Origin: Parabacteroides sp. PF5-9
GTDB taxonomy: Bacteria; Bacteroidota; Bacteroidia; Bacteroidales; Tannerellaceae
Direction: 5' to 3'
NCBI RefSeq assembly: GCF_029893105.1
Contig: NZ_JARXWG010000006.1
Coordinates: forward strand, 62,001-126,000
DNA length: 64,000 nucleotides
A program made the translations under genes and the position numbers. The notes beneath the pieces are model-generated. The model saw only the letters and a program-made list of their open reading frames with translations, searched no databases and was not told the origin of the DNA. Shown here in pieces: positions 9,941 to 18,560 of this stretch; the first letter of the stretch is position 1, and each line of letters starts with the position of its first letter.

Positions 9941-10813
9941 TTAAAGTACGTTTAGTATTTGCTCTTTGATCTGCTCCAGTTCGTCTTTCATCTGTACGAC
10001 AAGCTTTTGCATCTCGGCATGATTGCTTTTAGAACCCAATGTGTTGATTTCGCGTCCGATCTCCTGAGCGATAAATCCCAGTTTTTTCCCTTGTCCGTGT
10101 CCCTCTTTTATGGTGCTGATAAAGTACTTGAGATGATTGTCTAAGCGCGTTTTCTCTTCGTTTATATCCAGTTTCTCAATGTAATAAATCATCTCTTGTT
10201 CGAAACGATTTTTGTCGTAGTCTTTTTCAGCTACTTTCTCCAGATTATCGATAATACGTGCTTTAATCTTCTCAATACGTTCGACTTCATATTCACCGAT
10301 CTGCTCCGTCAGTTTATGGATATTACCGATCTTCTGCTCAAAGAGTTGATAGAGCATTTTGCCCTCCTGCGTCCGGAACTCCTGTAATTGTTGAATGGTC
10401 TTTTTTATCGTTGAGAGAATTGTATTCCATTCATTTTCATCGATCTCGGCAAATTCCGATTTGATGGTATCCGGCAAGCGTAAAATGGTTTGAAACCAAT
10501 CGGCAGGTAGGCCGATCTGTATATCATCAGCGATAGACTTAATCTGATTGTAATAGCTTTCAACAGCTGCACGATTGATTTGTGTGGGTATATCTTTTCC
10601 GATATATTCGATATGCATATTAAACTCGACCTTGCCTCTTTCGAGTGTTTGAAGCAACAAACTACGTATTTCCATTTCCTTCTCTTTATATACAGAAGGA
10701 AAACGTGTCGATAGATCCAGTTGTTTACTATTCAGTGCTTTTATTTCAATCGTTACTTTTTTGGAAGGGAGTTCGGTTGTAACCTTGCCGAACCCGGTCA
10801 TTGATTGTATCAT
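9941..10813 (-). CDS. yicC: YicC-family endoribonuclease
   Basis: 290 residues from the chosen start at 10813, where the typical N-terminus MIQSMTGFGK begins. An in-frame upstream extension to 10921 has no family similarity and runs through the promoter, so it is rejected. The C-terminal DUF1732 part carries the conserved GREINTLGSKSN block and the EELEQIKEQ helix. Family members are stress-related RNases in E. coli; the cellular role here is not shown. It heads the yicC-gmk-nadD group on the minus strand. Confidence 0.9.
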   Translation of the reverse strand: MIQSMTGFGKVTTELPSKKVTIEIKALNSKQLDLSTRFPSVYKEKEMEIRSLLLQTLERGKVEFNMHIEYIGKDIPTQINRAAVESYYNQIKSIADDIQIGLPADWFQTILRLPDTIKSEFAEIDENEWNTILSTIKKTIQQLQEFRTQEGKMLYQLFEQKIGNIHKLTEQIGEYEVERIEKIKARIIDNLEKVAEKDYDKNRFEQEMIYYIEKLDINEEKTRLDNHLKYFISTIKEGHGQGKKLGFIAQEIGREINTLGSKSNHAEMQKLVVQMKDELEQIKEQILNVL

Positions 10814-10829
10814 CTTACTCAAATTTGCA

Positions 10830-10837
10830 CAAATGTA
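10830..10837 (-). promoter_or_regulatory. -7 box of the yicC promoter
   Basis: On the minus strand TACATTTG is an exact TAnnTTTG match, 17 bases before the yicC start at 10813. It supports the downstream start. Confidence 0.55.
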
Positions 10838-10879
10838 CGTTATTCCGCTGATACTTCCATTCCATTGAATTTGTTTTTG

Positions 10880-10887
10880 TACTTTTG
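10880..10887 (+). promoter_or_regulatory. -7 box of the tsaB promoter
   Basis: TACTTTTG matches TAnnTTTG and lies 73 bases before the tsaB ATG at 10960, back to back with the yicC promoter. The leader contains repeated CAATTGTCAATT-like stretches. Confidence 0.5.
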
Positions 10888-10959
10888 TTCGTCTAATTAT
10901 CCATTGACTATTGGCAGCCATAAATTGTCAGTTGTCAATTATCAATTGTCAATTAAACT

Positions 10960-11679
10960 ATGCCTTGTGTTTTACATATCGAAACATCGACAACAGTTTG
11001 TTCTGTCGCGCTTTCATTAAATAGTCGGATTCTGTATAATAAAGTCTCTTTTGATGGACCTTCACATGCTGCATTGTTGGGTGTATTTGTGGAAGAAGCA
11101 TTGCAACAGCTGGAGGCGGAGAACATAAAATTGGATGCGGTTGCTGTCAGCAGTGGTCCAGGTTCTTATACCGGACTTCGCATTGGCGTATCCTTGGCAA
11201 AAGGTTTGTGTTTTGGTTACGGGATTCCCTTAATTGCGGTACCTACCTTGGAGTTGTTGGCCGCAACAGCTATTCAGAAAACAGATGATCCGGATGCATG
11301 TTATTGTGCGATGCTGGATGCCCGACGTATGGAGGTATACGCTGCTATTTATGATAAAGAACTTGTCTTGTTACGTGAGACAGCTGCGGATATCGTCGAT
11401 GAAACAACCTATATCACGTATCTCCATAAAGGAAAAGTTTATTTTTTCGGAAACGGTTCGACGAAATGTCAAACGGTCATTCATTCTCCTCATGCAGTTT
11501 TTATAGACGATGTTCATCCATTAGCTGTCAATATGGTGGCGTTAGCTGAAAAGGCCTATGGTGAATCCTCTTTTGTGGATACCGCTTATTTCGAACCTTT
11601 TTACTTGAAAGAGTTCCAAGCGACTATCGCTAAAAACAAAGTAATCAATGAGGCGTTGAGAAAAAATACGGAGCGATAA
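10960..11679 (+). CDS. tsaB: tRNA threonylcarbamoyladenosine biosynthesis protein TsaB
   Basis: 239 residues. TsaB is the non-catalytic partner of TsaD in making t6A37 in ANN-decoding tRNAs. The family hallmarks ILHIETST-like start (VLHIETSTTVCSVAL) and SSGPGSYTGLRIG (residues about 64-76) are present, along with the PTLELLAA segment. It is a single plus-strand gene, divergent from yicC and convergent with aroE. Confidence 0.95.
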   Translation: MPCVLHIETSTTVCSVALSLNSRILYNKVSFDGPSHAALLGVFVEEALQQLEAENIKLDAVAVSSGPGSYTGLRIGVSLAKGLCFGYGIPLIAVPTLELLAATAIQKTDDPDACYCAMLDARRMEVYAAIYDKELVLLRETAADIVDETTYITYLHKGKVYFFGNGSTKCQTVIHSPHAVFIDDVHPLAVNMVALAEKAYGESSFVDTAYFEPFYLKEFQATIAKNKVINEALRKNTER

Positions 11680-11691
11680 AACCGAACCATA

Positions 11692-12435
11692 TCATTGCTG
11701 CCAGATTTCCCAAGCAGCAAAAGCTTGCAGCAATAACATCTCCAATCCATTTTTAACAACTGCACCTTTCTCTTTTCCTTTTTTCATAAAAAGGGTCTCA
11801 TCCGGATTATAGAGCAAATCGTATGATAAATGGTTGGGAGTCAGTTGTTCATAAGGTATATTGGGACATTCATCCACATGTGGGAACATACCTACCGGTG
11901 TTGTATTCACAATCACCGTATATTGTTCCATGATTTGGGGAGTGATTTCGTCGTAAGTAATCGTACTATTACCGGGCGTGCGTGATACCAGCGTAGAGCC
12001 GATGCCCAACTGTTTTAGTCCCTGGAATACAGCTCGCGAAGCACCACCTGTTCCCAATATAAGCGCTTTCCGGTGTGATTCGTTCAGTAACGGTTCAATG
12101 GACTGTTTAAATCCGATGATATCCGAATTGTACCCTTTCAGTTTGATTTTACCAAATAACCCTTTGGTAAATTTGATCACATTGACCGCACCAATCAAAC
12201 GGGCATCTTCGTCAATGTCATCCAACAGAGGGATTATCTGTGTTTTGTAAGGTAAGGTCACATTAAGTCCACACAATTGAGGATTATCCTTTAAGACATT
12301 CTTCAACTGTTTGACATCACTGATCTCAAAATTAACATATTCTGCATCAATACTTTCGTTTGTAAATTTCTGATTGAAAAATGTTTTTGAAAATGAATGC
12401 CCCAGTGGGTAACCGATTAAACCGTATTTGTCCAT
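11692..12435 (-). CDS. aroE: shikimate dehydrogenase
   Basis: 247 residues, a little short compared with E. coli AroE (272) but usual for Bacteroidales. It reduces 3-dehydroshikimate to shikimate with NADPH. The substrate-binding start YPLGHSFSKTFFN, catalytic NVTLPYK and the nucleotide-binding ILGTGGASRAV are visible, as is the C-terminal NGLEMLLLQAFAAWEIW. It is last in the phoH-purC-menG-aroE minus-strand group, six bases after menG. Confidence 0.95.
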   Translation of the reverse strand: MDKYGLIGYPLGHSFSKTFFNQKFTNESIDAEYVNFEISDVKQLKNVLKDNPQLCGLNVTLPYKTQIIPLLDDIDEDARLIGAVNVIKFTKGLFGKIKLKGYNSDIIGFKQSIEPLLNESHRKALILGTGGASRAVFQGLKQLGIGSTLVSRTPGNSTITYDEITPQIMEQYTVIVNTTPVGMFPHVDECPNIPYEQLTPNHLSYDLLYNPDETLFMKKGKEKGAVVKNGLEMLLLQAFAAWEIWQQ

Positions 12436-12441
12436 ATCTGT

Positions 12442-13185
12442 TTATTCTTTTGTTCCTGTATACATTGAACAGACACCGAAAGTAAATGTCTGTACCTGTG
12501 TTTCTTTAAACCCTTGCCGCGCGAGCAACTCTGTCATGGTTTTTCCTTGCGGAAACTCTCTGATAGAGGCCGGCAGGTAGCTATAAGCATTTTTTTCTTT
12601 GGCATACAATCTACCGATAGTGGGAATGACTGTCTGGGAATAGATGCGGTATAACTGTTTCATCGGGAAATACTCCGGTGTCGTTAATTCCAAGATCATC
12701 ATGTGTCCTCCAGGTTTCAATACCCGGTACATTTCAGAGAGTCCTTGGGCTATATCTTCGTAGTTTCTGATCCCGAATGCAGCCGTCACCGCATCAAACG
12801 AGTGATCGGCGTAGGTCAACGCCAGTGAGTCTTGTACCTCAAACCGGATTTGCTTGGAATAACCGGCAGCATCTACTTTTTGTTGGCCGATTTGCATCAT
12901 TCCTTCGGAAATATCAGCACCGATGATCAAGGCCGGATTTAATGCTTTACACATCGCTATGGCCAGGTCACCGGTGCCAGTGGCGATATCCAGTATAGTC
13001 TGAGGATTATATGGTTTCAACCAGTTAATCCCTTTTTTGCGCCATCCTTTATCAAAACCCAAAGAAAGTGTATGGTTCAGCTGATCATACGCTCCTGCAA
13101 TGGAGTCAAACATGCGTTGCACCTGTTTCCCTTTCTGCTCGGTCTCATTATAAGGGAGTATGTTTTCCGAACCGTATTTAGCCAT
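12442..13185 (-). CDS. menG: demethylmenaquinone methyltransferase (UbiE/MenG family)
   Basis: 247 residues. Uses S-adenosylmethionine for the last step of menaquinone synthesis. The SAM motif I ILDIATGTGDLAI, the family block FGIRNYEDIAQGL and the C-terminal FTFGVCSMYTG are clear. Menaquinone, not ubiquinone, is expected in Bacteroidales. It sits 17 bases after purC and just before aroE. Confidence 0.94.
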   Translation of the reverse strand: MAKYGSENILPYNETEQKGKQVQRMFDSIAGAYDQLNHTLSLGFDKGWRKKGINWLKPYNPQTILDIATGTGDLAIAMCKALNPALIIGADISEGMMQIGQQKVDAAGYSKQIRFEVQDSLALTYADHSFDAVTAAFGIRNYEDIAQGLSEMYRVLKPGGHMMILELTTPEYFPMKQLYRIYSQTVIPTIGRLYAKEKNAYSYLPASIREFPQGKTMTELLARQGFKETQVQTFTFGVCSMYTGTKE

Positions 13186-13202
13186 ATCTTATAACTCTCG
13201 TA

Positions 13203-14153
13203 TTATCGCTGTTTCAGATAGTTTGTTACATTCATCTCTATACGCGACAACAAGCTGTCGGTATCTTCCTTTACAAAAGCTTCTCCGGTAATATGCTCGT
13301 ACAGTTCAATGTATCTTTCACTGATACTTTCTACGATCTGCGGAGTCATTTCCGGTACGACCTGTCCGGCTTTTCCCTGGAAATTATTTTCCATCAGCCA
13401 TTCGCGTACAAATTCTTTCGAGAGTTGTTTTTGTGGTTCACCTTTGCCTAAACGCTCTTCATATCCTTCCTGATAGAAGTAGCGCGAAGAATCGGGTGTA
13501 TGGATCTCATCGATCAGATAAATTTTACCATCCCGGTGACCGAATTCATATTTGGTATCTACCAGTATCAAGCCCCGTTCGGCTGCTATTTCAGTTCCGC
13601 GCTTGAATAAAGCCATGGTGTATTTCTCCAATAAATTGTAATCATCTTCAGAGACTAATCCCTGGCTTAGAATTTCTTCGCGTGAAATATCCTGGTCGTG
13701 TTCTCCGATTTCCGCTTTGGTGGTAGGGGTTATGATCGGCTCAGGGAAACGTTCGTTTTCACGCATACCATCAGGAATTGTGACTCCGCATATTTCGCGA
13801 ACTCCGCTTTTGTAAGCACGCCAAGCGCTGCCACAGAGATAACCACGTACAATCATCTCAACAGGGAAACCGGTACATTGTACCCCTGCCGTAACCATGG
13901 GGTCGGGTGTACTCATTTTCCAGTTGGGACAAATATCTGTAGTCGCATCCAGGAATTTTGCTGCGATCTGGTTCAGCATTTGCCCTTTATAGGGAATACC
14001 CTGAGGTAATACGACATCGAATGCCGAGATGCGGTCGGTGGCTACCATGACCAACAGATCATCGTTGATCGTATATACATCCCGCACTTTACCGTGATAA
14101 ACACTTTGTTGTCCGGGGAAATTAAAATCAGTACGTGTTAAAGCCTTTTTCAT
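13203..14153 (-). CDS. purC: phosphoribosylaminoimidazole-succinocarboxamide synthase
   Basis: 316 residues, the longer PurC form usual in Bacteroidetes. It joins CAIR and aspartate in purine synthesis. Visible are the ATP-binding start ([11 protein letters not shown]), [22 protein letters not shown], and the signature [11 protein letters not shown] and LVDTKYEFG (acidic metal site). Its start overlaps the end of phoH by four bases, so the two are translationally coupled. Confidence 0.96.
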   Translation of the reverse strand: MKKALTRTDFNFPGQQSVYHGKVRDVYTINDDLLVMVATDRISAFDVVLPQGIPYKGQMLNQIAAKFLDATTDICPNWKMSTPDPMVTAGVQCTGFPVEMIVRGYLCGSAWRAYKSGVREICGVTIPDGMRENERFPEPIITPTTKAEIGEHDQDISREEILSQGLVSEDDYNLLEKYTMALFKRGTEIAAERGLILVDTKYEFGHRDGKIYLIDEIHTPDSSRYFYQEGYEERLGKGEPQKQLSKEFVREWLMENNFQGKAGQVVPEMTPQIVESISERYIELYEHITGEAFVKEDTDSLLSRIEMNVTNYLKQR

Positions 14154-15139
14154 TCCTTGTCTGTTTTATGAGTTATCGTTTTTTCTTCTCTCTCTTTTTT
14201 GCGTTGTTTGTCAAACTTATCATACGCTTCTACAATGCGTTGCACAAGTTTGTGACGAACGATATCTTTTTTGTTGAACTCGATCTTTCCAATACCGGGA
14301 ACTCCATTCAGAATATTCAATGCCTGTACAAGACCTGAAGTGGCCGAAGGCGGGAGGTCGATCTGAGTGACGTCGCCTGTTATTATCATTTTGGCATTTG
14401 TCCCCAATCGGGTAAGAAACATCTTAATCTGATGGGTTGTCGTATTTTGAGCCTCATCTAAAATGATCACCGCATCGTTTAATGTGCGTCCGCGCATATA
14501 GGCTAAAGGTGCGATCTGGATCACATTGTTTTCCATATATTCCTTTAGTTTAGCCGGTGGAATCATATCCTGTAGTGCATCATACAATGGTTGCAGGTAC
14601 GGATCCAGTTTGTCTTTCATCTCTCCCGGGAGAAATCCCAGTTTTTCTCCGGCTTCAACGGCGGGACGACTCAGGATAATTTTTCGAACCTCTTTGTTTT
14701 TTAATGCTCTTACTGCCAATGCGATAGCGATAAACGTTTTTCCTGTTCCGGCCGGGCCGATCGCAAAAACCAGGTCATTGTTGTCGAATGTTTTTACCAA
14801 CAATTGTTGATTCTCTGTCCGAGCCGTAATCGGTTTGCCATTCATGCCATGAATGATCAGATTTTCCTGTTTGACTGTCACCGGAGTTTTTCCTTTTACA
14901 ATATCCAAAATTACCTCCTCTGTCAGCGAATTATATTCTTCGCAGTATTTTTCCAGTTCACGGATCTTTTTCAGAAAAGTTTCCGACTCATCCTCTTCTC
15001 CGATCACTTTCATCACATTTCCTCGCGCTACGATGCGTAGTTTGGGGAAAAGTGTTTTGATCAACTGCATATTGGAGTTGTTTACCCCATAGAAAATTAC
15101 CGGATCAACACTTTCAAGAATATATATACGTTCTATCAT
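14150..15139 (-). CDS. phoH: PhoH-like ATPase
   Basis: 329 residues. The P-loop GPAGTGKTF (residues about 129-137), Walker [10 protein letters not shown] and the GDVTQIDLP sensor motif identify the PhoH/YbeZ ATPase-helicase family, associated with RNA turnover or ribosome maturation. An N-terminal KH-like/appended domain (residues 1-100) is typical of YbeZ. It opens the minus-strand group with purC, menG and aroE. Confidence 0.92.
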   Translation of the reverse strand: MIERIYILESVDPVIFYGVNNSNMQLIKTLFPKLRIVARGNVMKVIGEEDESETFLKKIRELEKYCEEYNSLTEEVILDIVKGKTPVTVKQENLIIHGMNGKPITARTENQQLLVKTFDNNDLVFAIGPAGTGKTFIAIALAVRALKNKEVRKIILSRPAVEAGEKLGFLPGEMKDKLDPYLQPLYDALQDMIPPAKLKEYMENNVIQIAPLAYMRGRTLNDAVIILDEAQNTTTHQIKMFLTRLGTNAKMIITGDVTQIDLPPSATSGLVQALNILNGVPGIGKIEFNKKDIVRHKLVQRIVEAYDKFDKQRKKEREEKTITHKTDKE

Positions 15140-15769
15140 TCAATACTTTTTCTGTATGGATTCTAATTTAGATTAAGTATGCAAAATTAGTAATAATCTA
15201 TCTTAGTTTGGATAGGCTGTAAACTTTTTCTCTCTTCAAAGAGAAACATCAGGGATTAAAACCCTTACATAAAAGGATTAGATCCTTTGGTGAATTTATT
15301 AGAGTCGCTTGTTGTTTTTTGTGCGGATCAATTAATCGTCTACCAATTGGTTCACTTTCGTCTACCAGTTGGTTCACTTTCGTCTACCAACTGTGTCACT
15401 ATCGTCTACCAATTGGTAGACGATTAATGCTTCCGTTAAAAAGCTTAGAGGAATGGATTGAAATAGATCGCGTTTCAGGTTGAAAGGGATAGATGATCTG
15501 TTCTTTTAATGTGCTAATTCGTAAAAAAATAGCCTGTTTTTTAGCGGGAATGTTTACCTTTACCCGGTTTCTTCCAAAATAAGTTATCGTTCGGATTTGA
15601 TAATTTGAGAATTACTGTGTTAATTCGCGTTTGAATACCAAGAGACAGAAGCTTAAAGGAAAGGAAAGAAGAATAACAAACAGGAGATAGGAACTCCCTT
15701 TTAGTGTGTGTGGCGGATAGAATCTCTCTGAAAGAATAAGAATGTTTCATTGTACAAGTAAAGAAAGTA
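15140..15769. other. 630-base intergenic region between phoH and the kinase gene
   Basis: Divergent promoters for phoH and the kinase must lie here. It holds a small hairpin AAAGGAT-TAG-ATCCTTT (15,272-15,288), a second one TTTCTCT/AGAGAAA near 15,227-15,246, and the 22-base-period array described separately. A minus-strand open frame at 15,541-15,750 has no recognisable features and is not called. Confidence 0.7.
15331..15428. repeat. four-unit tandem array with exact 22-base period, closed by a palindrome
   Basis: TCGTCTACC starts at 15336, 15358, 15380 and 15402, exactly 22 bases apart; units read TCGTCTACCAATTGGTTCAC with small changes. The last unit forms a perfect 24-base palindrome (15401-15424). 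The outermost 20 bases, 15331-15350 and 15409-15428, are exact inverted copies of each other. A second array of the same period lies at 63,526-63,607. Confidence 0.93.
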
Positions 15770-18553
15770 ATGAGCGGAAAGCAGATTAAAAAAGAGCAAA
15801 TAGATAAAACTAAACAAGCCGATATTCAGGTTGTAGCAGAGATGCTTCAGGTAGGGTGGTGGAAAGCTGACTTAAAGGATGGGGTATTTTCCTGTTCTGA
15901 TTTTGTGGTCGGTTTATTGCATTTGCCTCAGACGGAATTAGATGTCAATCTTTTTTATAAAATTATCCGTGAAGATTATAGAGCCCGAATCATTGAAAAG
16001 ATTTTTTCGGCTTTAAGTGGCCATGTTTATCAGGAGACTTTTCCGGTTTATATTCAGGATCGCGTCGAATGGATTGCTATTCGGTTCAAAAAGAGTGAAG
16101 AAGAACAGACCGTAACGGGGATGATCTATCCGGTTGAGCGATCGGAAAAAGAACAAACAGGTGCGAATTATGAGATGGTGAAAAACCTGATTCACCAACT
16201 AAACGGGATCTCCAAATCATTGTTTACCTTCTTGCAGAGTGAGAACCTGGATGGTATGGTCAATCATATTCTGGCTTCACTGGTTACACATTTTAGTGCT
16301 GAACGTGCTTATATTTTCGAATACTATTGGGACAAAGGGACACAGAGTTGTACCTATGAGGCGGTCAGTCGCCCCGGGCTGGAAGAGATTCAGAACCTGA
16401 CTGATATGCCATGTGATGCGAATACCTGGTGGAATCAGCAGATTTTGGCTCAACGTCCGATAATTCTCCATACACTGGATGATTTGCCAGAATGGGACCT
16501 GTACGACAGGGAAATTTTGGAATCGCAGGATATCAAGTCGTTGATGGTTGTTCCTTTTATCAATCAGGACAATACGATCTGGGGATATGCCGGAATTGAT
16601 ATCGTAGACCGGCAACGCAATTGGACCGACGAAGACTTCCAGTGGTTCTCATCACTTATGCATATCATCAATATCTGTATCGAGTTGAGTAAAACGAAAG
16701 CACAGATTCAGGAAGATAAAGAGTATCTGCAAAACTTATATAAATTTATGCCTATCGGTTACCTTTCGTCTAAGCTGGTCTATGATGAAAACGGAGAGGC
16801 TGTCGATTTTATCTATACGGAAGCCAACAATGAAATCGAACGTATCACGGGACTTTCTACTTCCCAGATTATTGGTTTGAAAGGTTCCGATTCGACTACT
16901 TTCCAGGATCTGTCAACCATGGTAGGAGTCGTAAATACGGATAAGAACGTCGAATTCGACCTGCCGATACCACATTTCAATAAACATTGCCGGGTGATAA
17001 AGTTCTCACTGAAAAAAGATGAGGTGATCTCGTTGGTTGTAGATGTGACAGATGCACACAATGCACATAAGGCGCTCGAAGAGAACGAGAAACTATTGCG
17101 CACGATCTATGCGAACTTACCGGCCGGCTTCGAACTGTTCAGTGCTGAAGGTAAATTGGTGCAGACCAACGAGAAGGCGCTGGAGATTTTAGGATTGAGC
17201 AAACCGACCTCTGATGACCAGTTGAATATCTTCGATCACCCGATGATTCCTCCTGATGTGAAACGGAAGATGAAGAAGGGAGAAACCGTTGATTTTAATT
17301 TGAATTATGACTTTAATAAACTAAGGGATTTTTATCAGTTGGATGAACCGGATAAGCCGGTTCAGAACCTAACGTTAAAAATAGCTCCTATCTTTGATGG
17401 TAATCAGGAGATACATTATTATCTGCTTTTGATTATCAATAATACAGAGACCACCAACGCTTACCTGAAGATTCAGGAATTCGAAGAGTATTTCTCTTTG
17501 ATAGCCAACCTGGCGAAGGTGGGATATTTCAAATGGAATCTGACAACAAACGAAGGGTTCGGTATCAGCCAATGGTATATCAATCTTGGCAAGCCGGGTG
17601 ATACGCTTATGTCCGATGATCTGGAGGCTATTTATGGAAATCTGCATTCCGATGATTTTGCAAAAATCGAAGCGTTCTACCGGAAAGCGTCTTCCGGTAA
17701 AGCACAAGGTTTTGAAGATGAAATACGGGTGATAGGAGAAGATGGTGATATCCAATGGTTGCGTTGTACATTAACAGCGAAGAAGGATAGGATGACTAAT
17801 GGTATAGAACTTATTGGGGTCAGCTATGATATAACCGAACTTAAGAATATGATTCTGGCGAAGGATAAAGCTGAAGCGTTGGATCGTCTGAAATCGGCTT
17901 TTTTGGCGAATATGAGTCATGAAATTCGGACTCCGCTTAATTCGATCATCGGATTTTCCGATCTGTTGGCAGATACTGAAGATGAAGAAGAGCGCCGGGA
18001 GTATATCGCCATTATTCAACGGAATAATGAACTATTGCTGAACTTGGTGAGTGATATCCTTGATCTGTCGAGAATAGAATCGGGTACATTCGATTTTGTG
18101 GTAACCGAAGTCAATGTAAAAGAACTTTGCGGTGAGGTGATGCTATCGTTCAGAAATAAGACTTTGTCGGAAGAGGTGGCACTTATTTTTGATGATTCTC
18201 AGCCGGATAGTATGATAGAAACCGATTCGAACCGGGTAAGGCAGGTGCTTATGAATTTTATTACCAATGCGATAAAATTCACTAAAAAAGGACATATCAA
18301 ACTGGGGTATGAGCCGCACGGAGAAGATCAGATACTCTTCTATGTAGAAGATACAGGATCCGGTATCGCTCCGGAAAATATCGATCGTATATTTGACCGT
18401 TTTGTGAAACTGGATAGTTTCGTACAAGGAACGGGACTCGGATTATCTATTTGTAAAAGCCTGATCGAAGGAATGGGAGGGCAGCTTTTTGTTACTTCAG
18501 AACTGGGTAAAGGATCACGGTTCTCGTTTGTGTTGAACAAATCGATTCGATAA
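15770..18553 (+). CDS. soluble multi-PAS/GAF sensor histidine kinase
   Basis: 927 residues with no membrane segment or signal peptide, so it should sense a cytoplasmic signal. Order: a PAS-like N-terminus (1-120), a GAF domain (about 145-310), PAS modules (about 315-425, 440-550, 565-695), a HisKA dimerisation domain with phospho-acceptor motif FLANMSHEIRTPLNSIIGFS (about 705-724) and a HATPase domain with N box NAIKFTKKG, G1 VEDTGSGIAPENI and G2 GTGLGLSICKSL. There is no receiver domain at the C-terminus and no response-regulator gene next to it, so its partner is unknown. The gene is alone on the plus strand, convergent with priA. Confidence 0.88.
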   Translation: MSGKQIKKEQIDKTKQADIQVVAEMLQVGWWKADLKDGVFSCSDFVVGLLHLPQTELDVNLFYKIIREDYRARIIEKIFSALSGHVYQETFPVYIQDRVEWIAIRFKKSEEEQTVTGMIYPVERSEKEQTGANYEMVKNLIHQLNGISKSLFTFLQSENLDGMVNHILASLVTHFSAERAYIFEYYWDKGTQSCTYEAVSRPGLEEIQNLTDMPCDANTWWNQQILAQRPIILHTLDDLPEWDLYDREILESQDIKSLMVVPFINQDNTIWGYAGIDIVDRQRNWTDEDFQWFSSLMHIINICIELSKTKAQIQEDKEYLQNLYKFMPIGYLSSKLVYDENGEAVDFIYTEANNEIERITGLSTSQIIGLKGSDSTTFQDLSTMVGVVNTDKNVEFDLPIPHFNKHCRVIKFSLKKDEVISLVVDVTDAHNAHKALEENEKLLRTIYANLPAGFELFSAEGKLVQTNEKALEILGLSKPTSDDQLNIFDHPMIPPDVKRKMKKGETVDFNLNYDFNKLRDFYQLDEPDKPVQNLTLKIAPIFDGNQEIHYYLLLIINNTETTNAYLKIQEFEEYFSLIANLAKVGYFKWNLTTNEGFGISQWYINLGKPGDTLMSDDLEAIYGNLHSDDFAKIEAFYRKASSGKAQGFEDEIRVIGEDGDIQWLRCTLTAKKDRMTNGIELIGVSYDITELKNMILAKDKAEALDRLKSAFLANMSHEIRTPLNSIIGFSDLLADTEDEEERREYIAIIQRNNELLLNLVSDILDLSRIESGTFDFVVTEVNVKELCGEVMLSFRNKTLSEEVALIFDDSQPDSMIETDSNRVRQVLMNFITNAIKFTKKGHIKLGYEPHGEDQILFYVEDTGSGIAPENIDRIFDRFVKLDSFVQGTGLGLSICKSLIEGMGGQLFVTSELGKGSRFSFVLNKSIR

Positions 18554-18560
18554 GTGGTGG

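Noticed and set aside
10814-10921. N-terminal extension of YicC
   Set aside because: Contains the promoter and no family similarity; MIQSMTGFGK is the usual start.
15331-15428. CRISPR array
   Set aside because: Units follow directly on each other with no unique spacers, only four copies, no cas genes.
15541-15750. 69-residue minus-strand gene before the kinase
   Set aside because: No recognisable motif, poor start context and placed over the expected kinase promoter.
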